From: Rhodobacter capsulatus
GTDB lineage: Bacteria > Pseudomonadota > Alphaproteobacteria > Rhodobacterales > Rhodobacteraceae
Assembly: GCF_003254295.1 (NCBI RefSeq)
Contig: NZ_QKZO01000016.1
Span: 1 to 33,000 of the forward strand
Direction: 5' to 3'
Length of the DNA: 33,000 nucleotides
This document shows positions 16,649-25,021 of the stretch, one piece after another. The translations under genes were made by a program, and so were the position numbers. How positions within the stretch are numbered: position 1 is the stretch's first letter; each line of letters begins with the position of its first letter. The notes below the pieces were generated by a model. It had not been told where the DNA came from, did not search any database, and saw only the letters and a list, made by a program, of their open reading frames with translations.

Positions 16649-17910
16649 GCGCCGCGATCCAGGACGCCCCGGCGCGGCAGGGGGCGGGGCGCTGGCGCAT
16701 CCTGACGGGGGTCTTCGCCTTCATGCTGGCCTCCTCGGTGCCGATGTCGTTTTTCTATTATGTCTTTCCGCCGATGCTGCGCGCCTCGGGCCATTCGGCG
16801 GAACTCGTCAGCGCGCTGGCGCTGGTCTATCTGCCCTATGTGCTGCGCGGGCTCTGGGCCTTTGCGATCGCCCGGGCGCTGGGTGGGCGGGCGCAGGCCT
16901 GGCGCCGGGCGACGCTTCTCCTCTCGATTCTGGCTGCGGTCGGGGTGCTGGCGTTGCTGCCGCTTGATCCGGCACGCCAGCCCGGCCCGATCATGGCGGT
17001 GGCGGCGGTCCTGTTTCTGGTGCTGGCGAGCGGCATGACCACGCTTGACGGCTATGTTCTGGCAACCCTTGGCGAACAGGGCCGCGCGGCGGTGCCCGGC
17101 TGGGGCGCGGCGGGCATGGCGCTGGGGGGGATTCTGGTGGGTGTCGCCTCCTGGCTGGGCTGGATCGGTGGCGCTTGGGGGCAGGGGATCTGGCTTTTGG
17201 CGGCGATGACGCTTGCGCCTGCGCTGGCGGTGGCGATCCTGCCGCCTCAGGCCGCGGCAGAGCCTGCCGATCCCGCCACGCCGCCGCGTCCGCGGCCGCC
17301 GCTGCGCGGGTTGTGGCGTGCGGTCTGGCAGGACCCGGCCCTGCCACGGCTTGTCCTCGTGTCGCTTCTGGCCCATGGCGCCATCGGGCTCGTCTCGGGC
17401 TATCTGCCGGTCCTGCAGGTCGATGCGGGGTTGCAGATCGGCGAGATCGGCCTCTTCAGTGCGGTGGCGGCGAACGGGCTTGGCCTGGCGGGCGCGGTGA
17501 TCGGCGGCGGCATCGTCGCGCGGATCGGCGGCTGGAAAAGCCTGTCGCTAGTCACGATGCTGCTGGCGCTCTGCCTTGGCGTCGCGGCGGCGTTGCACGG
17601 GCTGATCTGGGGCCGCGGTTTTGCTGTCGCGCTGACCGCGGTGACGATGCTGGCGGGCTACATCTATTATGTGCCCTACCGCGCGCTTTGCCTGCAATCG
17701 AGCCGCGGCGATCATGCGGTGACGCAGGCGGCCTGGCTGTCCTCTTGCGACATGGTGGTGAGCATCCTGGCGATGTCGGTCGCGGGCACGCTGGCCGCGC
17801 GGCTTGGCCTCGTGCCCTTCCTTGTCCTTTGCACCCTTGCGGCCTCTGGCGCCGCCCTTGTGGCGCTGCGCCAGGCCCTGCCGGCCCGGGCCGCGCTGGC
17901 CCCGAATTGA
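16645..17910 (+). CDS. MFS transporter, RhtX/FptX/YbtX-like siderophore permease
   Basis: A 421-residue inner-membrane protein with about twelve hydrophobic helices and a central cytoplasmic loop (about residues 200-235) rich in Pro and Arg. The early segment FAFMLASSVPMSFFYYVFPP, then YLPYVLRGLWAFAIARALGG, resembles RhtX/FptX-type siderophore importers, and its place after a YbtP/YbtQ-like pair matches ybtX in yersiniabactin loci. Proteins of this group move ferric siderophore, or free siderophore, across the inner membrane. ATG 16645 overlaps the TGA of the preceding gene; ATG 16633 is an alternative. It is the only gene in the 13.7-21.2 kb locus without a frameshift. The substrate is inferred from context. 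Confidence 0.82.
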   Translation: MSAAIQDAPARQGAGRWRILTGVFAFMLASSVPMSFFYYVFPPMLRASGHSAELVSALALVYLPYVLRGLWAFAIARALGGRAQAWRRATLLLSILAAVGVLALLPLDPARQPGPIMAVAAVLFLVLASGMTTLDGYVLATLGEQGRAAVPGWGAAGMALGGILVGVASWLGWIGGAWGQGIWLLAAMTLAPALAVAILPPQAAAEPADPATPPRPRPPLRGLWRAVWQDPALPRLVLVSLLAHGAIGLVSGYLPVLQVDAGLQIGEIGLFSAVAANGLGLAGAVIGGGIVARIGGWKSLSLVTMLLALCLGVAAALHGLIWGRGFAVALTAVTMLAGYIYYVPYRALCLQSSRGDHAVTQAAWLSSCDMVVSILAMSVAGTLAARLGLVPFLVLCTLAASGAALVALRQALPARAALAPN

Positions 17911-17926
17911 CAGATTGGAGCGTTCC

Positions 17927-20141
17927 ATGACCTTGCCCCCCCCCTTCCTTTGCCGCGCCGCTGACCCGGACCAACGCCATCGCCGCCGCGCTGATCTGCC
18001 TCCAGGGCGGCGCCCCTGCGCTTGCGCAGGAGCTTGTCGCGCTGGACGAGATCGTCGTCACCGGCTCCAAACGCGGCGAGAAGCTGCGCGATGTTCCCGG
18101 CTCGGTCGCCGTCGTCGATGCGCAGAAACTGGCCGAGGAGGGGGTGACCGATGGCGCCACGGCGCTGCGCGAGATCCCCGGCGCGGTGATGTATTCCTAT
18201 GGCGATCGCAGCAACGCCTTTGTCACGCTGCGCGGGGTCGGCCCGCTTCTGATGCCGCTCAGCCCCGATGACAGTTCGGTGCTGACCTTCGTCGATGGCG
18301 CGCCCTTGATGCTGGAACAATCGGCCTCGAGCTATCTGGACCTTGAACAGGTCGAGGTGCTGAAGGGGCCGCAGAACACGCTTTTTGGCCGGTCCACCTC
18401 GGGCGGGGCGATCAACCTTGTTCCGGCGCTGCCAAGCGATGTCTTCGAAGGGGCGCTGACCGGCGAGATCTGCTCGGACGGGCTTTATCGCACCGAAACC
18501 ATGGTGAACCTGCCGATCAGGCCCGGGGTGCTCTCGACCCGTTTCGCTTTGCGGCAATCGGGGGTGAACGGCTATGCGGCGAATGATGCGGGCCCGGAGC
18601 TGGGCGGCAATCAGGTGCTGGCGGGCCGCGCCTCGGTGCTTTACACGCCCGGCGATGCGACGCGGCTTCTGGTCACGCTGGCGGGGGAAAACGCCGACAC
18701 CACACCGGTTTACTACACCACCCAGATCGGCGAGGCCGATCCGTTGCCCGCGCGGCAAAGCTTTGCCCGCGACGATTCGCAGTCGCGTCAACTGATGGCG
18801 AAAGTCGAACAGGATTTCGAGCGCTTCACCTTCACCGCCCAGACCTCGTTCAACGACTACAGCGTGGAGAACAATTATCAGGGCGATCAGCAGCTCTTTT
18901 CCACCGTCACCGGGCTGCCGATTTCCGATTTTTCCGACATCGCCGACAATTACATGTTCTGGACCAAGGATCAGAGCCGCCTGACCCAGGAATTCCGGCT
19001 GTCCTCGCTGGAAGGGGCCACAATCGGCTGGGTGGCGGGGGCCGTCGTCTATCGCGATAAGAACCGCAATACCAACAGCAGCAATGTCACCGCCTATGGC
19101 GCGACGCAGGCGGGGTTCAAGAGCTATGAACAGGTCACCGATGGCGTGGCGGTCTTTGGCGACATCAGCCTGCCGCTGAGCGAACGGCTGACGGCCTCGG
19201 CCGGGCTGCGGCTGACCCATGAGGACAAGGATTTCAGCGCCGATTTCGACTCTCTCGGCTATGACCTGCTCTATCCGGGGATGCTGGCGCGCTATTCCGA
19301 AAGCGGTCGGCTGAGCGATGATTTCTGGACCGGCAAGGCGGCGCTGTCTTACGAATGGTCGCCCGATCTGACCACCTATGCCAGCATCGCGCGCGGCTAC
19401 AAATCCGGCGGCTACGGATTTTACAACACGTTCATGGCCTTTGGCGTGCCGCGCGGCACCTATGCGCCCTCCGAAACGATCAGCTACGAGATCGGCGGCC
19501 GGGCGAGCCTGTTCGAGGGCCGGCTCGATCTGTCGGGGGCGGTCTTCTTCAACGACATGAACGATGAACAGATCATGCTTTACGACTACGCCACCCTGGC
19601 TTCGGCCAATGCCAATCTGGATGCGCGCTCGCAGGGGGTCGAACTGGACGCGACCTGGCGGCTGGACGATCACTGGCAGCTGGGCACGGGCCTGGCCTAT
19701 ACTCGGACCGAGATCACCGATGTGCCTGCCGCCGCCTCGGTGGTGAATGCCGGGCTGGAGGCGGGGGACCGGCTGCCCAACACGCCCGAATGGGCGGGCA
19801 GGCTTGATCTGGGCTACCGCGCGACGGCGGGCGAGATCGGCTGGAAGGCGGCCGATCCCGACACCGAGGTCTATGGCAAGATCGGCTATTCCTACATGGG
19901 CGCGCGCTCTTTCGACGCCGCCAATCTGGGCAAGCTGGCGCCGGTCAATCTGGTGTCGGCCCGGCTCGGGATGCGCTGGGGCAATGGCGAGATCTATCTC
20001 TTCGGCGAAAACCTGCTCGACGAGCGCTATCTGACCGTGCGCCAGCCCTATGGCGTGGCCGCGGGAACGGCGACGCCGGTTTACGGCGTGTCCTGTGACC
20101 GGGGCCGGGTGGTCGGCGTCGGGATGACGGTGACATTCTGA
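17927..20141 (+). pseudogene. TonB-dependent siderophore receptor (FyuA-like) with a poly-C frameshift in its signal peptide
   Basis: An outer-membrane receptor for ferric siderophore. ATG 17927 is followed by ACCTTG and nine C (17936-17944). With nine C the frame leaves the receptor. With eight it would read MTLPPPSFAAPLTRTNAIAA, continuing to APALAQ, a good signal peptide, and give 737 residues. The body from 18000 on is intact: TonB-box-like DEIVVTGSK, plug domain with LKGPQNTLFGRSTSGGAINL, and a long beta barrel ending in VGVGMTVTF with the expected terminal Phe. An internal GTG at 18144 exists but would yield a product without export signal. It could be a true pseudogene, a phase-variable gene or a sequence error. 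It follows the MFS gene by 16 bases, so it shares its operon. Confidence 0.82.
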
Positions 20142-20152
20142 AGGGGGGCGCG

Positions 20153-21243
20153 TTACTTTAAACAAATCAAGCGTTTGGGGTGTCCAACTGCTGAACTTCC
20201 CCCCGTTGAAAACAAAGGGGAATATTGCGCGAAGTCCAACGCCTGCCCGCCTGCGAAACACGTCGCGCAGCCGAAGCGGCGCCGATAGGCATGGGTGAAA
20301 TTCGCCGGATCGCCATAGCCGCAGCGCCAGGCGATTTCCCCGATCGGCAAGGCGGTGTCGCGCACCAGATCGCGGCCCATCTGCAACCGCCGGTCGAGCA
20401 CGTAATCGAACAGCCGCACCCCATGCGCCGTCTTGAAGGCGCGACGCAGCGTGGTTTCGTTGGTGCCCAGATCATGCGCCAGCGTCAGCGCCGAGGGCAC
20501 CGCCTCGGGCGCGGCATCAATCCGGGCTTTCGCCTCGGCGGCCAACCGCGCAGAGCGGCGCGGCAGCGCGGCGGGGCCGGGGGCACGGTCCGCAAGATGG
20601 CGGGTCAGCTCGACCACGAGGCCAAGCGCCAGACTTTCGCGATAAAGATCGGCCAGCGCGCCCTGAAACAGCACCGCATGCAGCCGCGCCAGGATGTCGC
20701 GCAGCGCCAGGGCCCGCGGCAGGGCGTAATGCCGGACCCCGGATCAAGCAGCGCCCGCAGCTCCTTCAGCCCGTCCTGCAGATCCTCCGGCCCCTGATCG
20801 AAAAAGCCGGGCGTGATCAGCAGCCCCGCCATGCGATAGCGCTGCCCCATCGGTTCGCAAAAGCCGATCGGCGTGTCCTGACCCAGCGCCGAGATCTGCG
20901 CGATGCCCTGGCCCGGATGAACATGCTGCTGCCCCGCGACCTCCCAGCTCGAGGCCCCCTCGAACAGGGCCGAGACCCGGATGCAGCGCGGCGAGACCGA
21001 CACCATGTCCAGCCTGGCCGCCAGTTCCAGATCGCAATCAAGGCATTGCAGCCCGCTGCGCAGGGTCTTGCACAGATAGCGCCCCGCCGCCACCACCCCG
21101 TTGCGCGGCGGCGGCTGCGGGGCATCCCGGAAGGTGCAGGCGATCTCGTCCCTGAGCATGTCGCGCAGGGCAATCGCCGCCTTCGGGCCGTCGTCGACGA
21201 CGATATCGCGATAGGGCGAGCCATCGGGCGCGGGGGTTTTCAT
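20153..21243 (-). pseudogene. AraC-family regulator (YbtA-like) split by a frameshift
   Basis: The N-terminal sensor half reads from ATG 21243 to about 20740 (ending ELRALLDPGSG). The C-terminal DNA-binding half continues in another frame (ALALRDILARLHAVLFQGAL, then LTLAHDLGTNETTLRRAFKT and ALPIGEIAWRCGYGDPANFT) to the stop at 20153. One missing base in the CCCC run at 20737-20740 would explain the split; repaired it would be about 363 residues. The end has the two helix-turn-helix motifs of AraC regulators and RRRFG, followed by an unusual ~35-residue tail. AraC proteins of this kind bind the ferri-siderophore and activate the uptake genes. It converges with the receptor gene 11 bases away and has an iron-box-like site 34 bases upstream of its ATG. 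Confidence 0.82.
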
Positions 21244-21677
21244 CCTGGTCTCCGAAATCGAGGCAGGGAATTATATTGACAAAAATAGTCAGCAAATGAC
21301 AGCCCGTCTTCTCCGCGGCGTTCCCTGCGTCCAGATGCCACCTGCGGGAGATGATTTTCGGCAAGACCTGCGCCTGTGCCTGCTGTGCCAGGGCAACGCC
21401 GACGATCAAGACCGCCTTCATGGCTCAGCCCTCCTGATCCTCTCGGGATCAATCTGGCCTAGTGCCGTCAGGAGGGGCTGGCCGACCCATCCTCAATGCT
21501 GGCGCTTGCATCAGGCCCACAGGGCTGGGGCCGCCCCGGCGGGCTCTCTTGCGCCGGGCCGGGCAATCGCCTAGGTTTGGCGCCTGCGCACTACCCATGC
21601 CGCCGCGGTCGCTTTGGCCGCTCCGGTGCCACAGGCAAGCGTCGTTTCGGTGGTTTCCGCCTGTGGAGATAAGGGAA
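21244..21677. other. Intergenic region between two AraC regulators
   Basis: Divergent starts flank 434 bases. Besides the iron-box-like site at 21277-21291, I see a minus-strand ATG at 21421 with GGAGGGC upstream and a signal-peptide-like beginning (MKAVLIVGVALAQQAQAQ) that runs into the regulator gene in another frame; it looks like a leftover gene start rather than a working gene. The remainder, including 21450-21600, shows no gene I would defend and must hold the promoter of the second regulator. Confidence 0.5.
21277..21291. promoter_or_regulatory. Iron-box-like palindrome, site B
   Basis: TGA-CAAAAATAG-TCA, inside TATTGACAAAAATAGTCAGC. It is the best match of the three sites to IscR type-1/Iron-Rhodo operators (TTGAC-N6-AGTC) and to the RirA TGA-N9-TCA pattern. 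It lies 34 bases upstream of the split AraC gene on the minus strand and in an AT-rich pocket, so it probably represses that regulator when iron is plentiful. Confidence 0.7.
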
Positions 21678-22577
21678 ATGGGCTTCCTGCCTGCGATGAC
21701 CTGCCAGACGCAGGGGATTTCCCGCACCGCGCCGGTGCGGTGGCGTTCCTTCGAGGCGATGTGCGGGGTGTTCTGGGAAGCCGAGGGCCGGGCCGGGGCG
21801 ACGGGTTATTACAGCTCGCCCGATCCGCGGGTGATGCTGTTCTTCAACGATGTCTCCGACCAGATCCGGCTGTCCGAACAGGGCGCCGCCGATCAGGGCG
21901 ACGCCCGCCCGCTGCTGCGCGCGCTTTATGTGCCCGCGGGGATGCCGATCTGGACCCGCTTCGTGGCCGGGCATCGGTTTTCCCATCTGGATCTGCATCT
22001 GCACCGCAGCTGGCTTCTGGCGCGGCTGGGCGCGGGTCTGGGGGCGGGCGATGCGATGCGGGTGGCCAGTCAACCGGCCGAGCTGCAGGAAGTTTCGGCG
22101 CTGGCCGCGATCGGCGCGGCGTTGCGCCAAGAGATCATCGCCCCCGAGCGCCACCCGATCTTTGCCGAAAGCCTGGCCGTGGCGCTGGTCACGGGGCTTT
22201 TGGACATGCCCGGGGCGCAGCCGCCCGAGACGCGCCATTCCGGCGGCCTGACGCCCGAGCAGATGCGCCGGTTGCAACGGCTGCTGGCGGAGGACGGCAG
22301 CGGTCGGCTGAGCACCGCGGCGCTGGCCGAGGCGGTGGGTCTTTCGCCCGGCTGGTTTTCGCAGGCCTTCAAGAAGACCACCGGCAAGACGCCGCTGCAA
22401 TGGCAGCAGGAACGCCGCATTGCGGGGGTGAAACAGGCGCTTCTGGCCTCGGACATGGTGATTGCCGATGTCGCGATGCAGTTCGGCTTTGCCGATCAGG
22501 CGCATCTGACGCGGGCCTTTCGCCGTCACGAGGGCACGACGCCCTCGGCCTGGCTGCGCGCCCAGCGCAAGGCGTGA
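21678..22577 (+). CDS. AraC-family transcriptional regulator of the second siderophore locus
   Basis: A 299-residue regulator. The N-terminal ~190 residues form a ligand-sensing half (MLFFNDVSDQIRLSEQG, YVPAGMPIWTRFVAGHRFSH). The C-terminal 100 residues are the AraC DNA-binding domain: first helix-turn-helix LSTAALAEAVGLSPGWFSQA, linker GKTPLQWQQERRI, second one VIADVAMQFGFADQAHLTRA followed by FRRHEGTTPSAWLRAQ. The layout matches PchR/YbtA-type activators that sense the intracellular ferri-siderophore. ATG 21678 is chosen for the GGAGATAAGGGA just before it. It converges on the TonB receptor gene, with a shared terminator between them, and probably activates that receptor and the importer operon. 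No break is seen. Confidence 0.9.
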   Translation: MGFLPAMTCQTQGISRTAPVRWRSFEAMCGVFWEAEGRAGATGYYSSPDPRVMLFFNDVSDQIRLSEQGAADQGDARPLLRALYVPAGMPIWTRFVAGHRFSHLDLHLHRSWLLARLGAGLGAGDAMRVASQPAELQEVSALAAIGAALRQEIIAPERHPIFAESLAVALVTGLLDMPGAQPPETRHSGGLTPEQMRRLQRLLAEDGSGRLSTAALAEAVGLSPGWFSQAFKKTTGKTPLQWQQERRIAGVKQALLASDMVIADVAMQFGFADQAHLTRAFRRHEGTTPSAWLRAQRKA

Positions 22578-22607
22578 CCCCGGCCGCCAGCTGTGGCCGC
22601 CGGGGTC
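22576..22607. terminator. Hairpin between convergent genes (possible bidirectional terminator)
   Basis: GACCCCGGC (22576-22584) pairs perfectly with GCCGGGGTC (22599-22607) over a 14-nt loop that can itself fold. It fills most of the 35-base gap between the AraC stop and the receptor stop. No T-run is present, so the efficiency is uncertain. Confidence 0.65.
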
Positions 22608-22612
22608 GCCGC

Positions 22613-24745
22613 TTACCAGCTCTTGCGCAGGCTCAGCCCGATTTCGCGGCCGGGATTGTAATAATCCGCCGTGCCCGAGCCGACGACATGCTGTTCGTCC
22701 AGAAGGTTGCTGACATGCAGCTCGAGCGTTGCGGTTTCCGACAGATCATAGCCGACCGAGGCATCGATCAGCGTCGCGGCACTGGCCTTGCGGCTGTTGA
22801 CTGCGTCGAAATAATAGCTGCCGACATGGCGCAGACCAAGGCCCAGCGTCACATCCCCCCGCGCCTGCGTGCCCGCCAGCGTGTAATTCGCCCAGATCGA
22901 GGCGACATGATTGGGCGTCGAGGCGAATTGCTTGCCCGCGATCGAGGCGCCCGAGCGCAGCGTGCCCGTCACCACTTCCGAGTCGATGTAGGAATAGGAG
23001 CCGATCAGCGTCAGCGCCGAGGTCAGCTCGGTCTTGGCCTCCAGATCCAGGCCGCGCACCCGCGATTCCCCGACCTTTTCGCGCTCGATCGCGCCGCCGG
23101 GTTGCACCACCGCAATCGTCACATCCTTTTTCGTCAGGTCATAGACCGCCGCCGAAATCAGGGTGTTGCTGCCCTCGGGGGCGAATTTCACCCCGATTTC
23201 ATATTGTTCGCCGCGTTCGGGATCGACGCCGACGGTGGGCGGCGCGATCGATTCGACGAAGCTGCCATAGATCGACAGGCTGGGGGTGAACTTCCAGGTC
23301 AGCGCCGCCCGGCCCGAGCTTTCGGAAAAATCGCCGCTGGCGCTGACCGGCGTCGCGCCCATCAGGTTGGTGCTGGTGACATCAAGCCAGTCATGGCGCA
23401 GCCCGACGGTGGCGATCAGCCGGTCGTTGAAGGCCAGGTTCTGCGTCGCAAAGACCGAACGCGTCAGGTTTTCCACTCGCGTGCGGGCATAGACCGACGG
23501 GCTGGCCGGGCCGCCCGAAAAAACCGGATTGGCCAGGTCGATCGAACCGGCAAGCCCGTAGATCGAGGTGTCGGTGCTGGTGCCGTCGCGGAATTCGATC
23601 CCGCCCAGCGTGCTGCTGCCGATGCTGCCAAAGCTCGTGTCATATTGCAGCACGGCATTGCCGATCGTCTCGGTCGCGCTGCGGTCGGTGCCGAAATAAT
23701 AGCGCGAGAGCGTCGTGCCCGTGCGTCTGGCATAGTCATACAGATAGACATAGCCGAAAGTGTCGGTCAGGTCGCTGTAGCGCAGATTGCCGCGCAGCGT
23801 CAGGCCATTGCCGAAATCATGGGTCAACAGCCCGGTGACCGAGGTCCGCTCGACATCGTGATAGTTGAACCCGGGCTCGCCATAAAAGGCGCTGCGGTCA
23901 TAGTCCCGATCCAGCGGATAGCCGCCGCTGTTGGGCGTGCCGTCGCGGTCCAGATGATCGACGATCAGGCTCAGCGAGGTGGCGGTGCTGGGCGACCAGG
24001 TCAGCCCGGCCATCAGGAAAGTCTCGTCATCATTGGAATGGTCGTATTCCAGCGCGCCGTCCTTGACCTTGCCGGTCAGCCGGAAGGCCAGCGTATCGGC
24101 CGCGTTCAGCACATTGCCGAAATCGAACGCCGCTTCGGTGCTGCCAAAGGACCCGTAGCTCAGCCGCGTTTCGGCGATGCGTTCGAATTTCGGCTGTTTG
24201 GTGACGAAATTGACCGAGCCGCCGGGATCGGCGACGCCAAACAGCGTCGAATTGGCGCCGCGCAGCACTTCGACGCGCTCATAGGCATAGGGGTCCTCGC
24301 GCACGCCGCGCATCGAGCCCAGCGTCAGCCCGTCACGATAGGTCGTGGCGCTGAAGCCGCGGATCTGGAAATAGTCGTTGCGGTCGTCGGTGCCGTAGTA
24401 ATCGGTGTGCAGACCGGCGGAATATTGCAGCACCTCTTCCAGCGTGTCGGCCTTGCGGGCCTCGATTTCCTTTTGCGTGATCACCGAGACCGAGGCGGGC
24501 GTGTCCTGCAGGCTGGTGGCGACCTTGCCGCCCACCCAAAGCTCGCGGGCGACGACCGTGGCCGCATCGTCATCGGCCTTGCCCGCGGCGTTGACGGTGA
24601 TCGGCGACAGGCGGAACGGGGTTTCGGCATCGGTTTCGGCACCGTCCTGGGCCGCGGCGGGCAAGGCGGCCAGCAGCGCCAGCACCGCGCAGCCCGATTT
24701 CAGCAGCCGGTGGCGCGGCGCTGCGGTCTGGGAAGTCAAGGTCAC
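22613..24745 (-). CDS. TonB-dependent ferric-siderophore receptor (FhuA/FoxA-like)
   Basis: A 710-residue outer-membrane receptor. GTG 24745 (GGAG eight bases upstream) starts a signal peptide with core LLKSGCAVLALLAALPAAAQ. The plug domain follows: VATSLQDTPASVSVITQKEI, YFQIRGFSATTYRDG, then YERVEVLRGANSTLFGVADP and GGSVNFV. These are typical of the ferrichrome/ferrioxamine/pyoverdine receptor group. The rest is a 22-strand barrel type sequence ending in NLLDEQHVV and GLSLRKSW, with terminal Trp. It is divergent from the importer operon starting at 25022; a hairpin and an iron-box-like site lie between them. Substrate is not determinable; hydroxamate siderophores are the common ligands of this group. 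Confidence 0.93.
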   Translation of the reverse strand: MTLTSQTAAPRHRLLKSGCAVLALLAALPAAAQDGAETDAETPFRLSPITVNAAGKADDDAATVVARELWVGGKVATSLQDTPASVSVITQKEIEARKADTLEEVLQYSAGLHTDYYGTDDRNDYFQIRGFSATTYRDGLTLGSMRGVREDPYAYERVEVLRGANSTLFGVADPGGSVNFVTKQPKFERIAETRLSYGSFGSTEAAFDFGNVLNAADTLAFRLTGKVKDGALEYDHSNDDETFLMAGLTWSPSTATSLSLIVDHLDRDGTPNSGGYPLDRDYDRSAFYGEPGFNYHDVERTSVTGLLTHDFGNGLTLRGNLRYSDLTDTFGYVYLYDYARRTGTTLSRYYFGTDRSATETIGNAVLQYDTSFGSIGSSTLGGIEFRDGTSTDTSIYGLAGSIDLANPVFSGGPASPSVYARTRVENLTRSVFATQNLAFNDRLIATVGLRHDWLDVTSTNLMGATPVSASGDFSESSGRAALTWKFTPSLSIYGSFVESIAPPTVGVDPERGEQYEIGVKFAPEGSNTLISAAVYDLTKKDVTIAVVQPGGAIEREKVGESRVRGLDLEAKTELTSALTLIGSYSYIDSEVVTGTLRSGASIAGKQFASTPNHVASIWANYTLAGTQARGDVTLGLGLRHVGSYYFDAVNSRKASAATLIDASVGYDLSETATLELHVSNLLDEQHVVGSGTADYYNPGREIGLSLRKSW

Positions 24746-24812
24746 GTCGATATCTCCAACAGAGGGTCGGGCTGGCTTTCCGGGGGCGGGGCCCGGCCGG
24801 ATGGCTGTGCAA

Positions 24813-24852
24813 GGCTTCGGCCGCCGGGCCCCCAAGGGTGGCGGCCGAAGCC
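24813..24852. repeat. Perfect 13-bp inverted repeat in the receptor 5' leader
   Basis: GGCTTCGGCCGCC (24813-24825) and GGCGGCCGAAGCC (24840-24852) form a 13-bp GC-rich stem with a 14-nt loop. It begins 68 bases upstream of the receptor GTG on its transcript side. There is no T-run after it in either direction, so it may be an mRNA leader structure or a protein site rather than a simple terminator. Confidence 0.85.
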
Positions 24853-24902
24853 GTGCGATGCTGGCGCTCTAGCAGCCGGGCGCGGATTGGTCTTGAAGAA
24901 AC

Positions 24903-24917
24903 TGATGGTTTTTGTCA
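24903..24917. promoter_or_regulatory. Iron-box-like palindrome, site C
   Basis: TGA-TGGTTTTTG-TCA on the plus strand; the minus strand reads TCTGACAAAAACCATCAG, with the same GACAAAAA core and TC(A/G) end as sites A and B. It is centred in the divergent region, about 105 bases before the binding-protein gene and 158 before the receptor gene, so it could control both. Confidence 0.65.
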
Positions 24918-25021
24918 GAAACTCTGGCGAAGCCGCGCCGCGCCCGGTTCCGACGGCTGCGCAGCCTTGACCGGCCCGGCAGCCGCGGGCAAGGCGGTGC
25001 CAATCGAAGGACATTGCCCCC

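Noticed and set aside
20195-20222. Short inverted repeat TTCCCC/GGGGAA near the receptor and AraC stops
   Set aside because: It lies inside the AraC tail, has a long loop and lacks a T-run, so a terminator call is not supported.
17712-20261. Minus-strand open frame of 849 codons over the receptor gene
   Set aside because: It is the reverse shadow of a TonB-dependent receptor; high GC suppresses stops on the other strand.
21614-24970. Plus-strand open frame of 1118 codons over the second AraC and receptor genes
   Set aside because: It begins inside the AraC gene in another frame and continues antisense to the receptor; no domain is seen.
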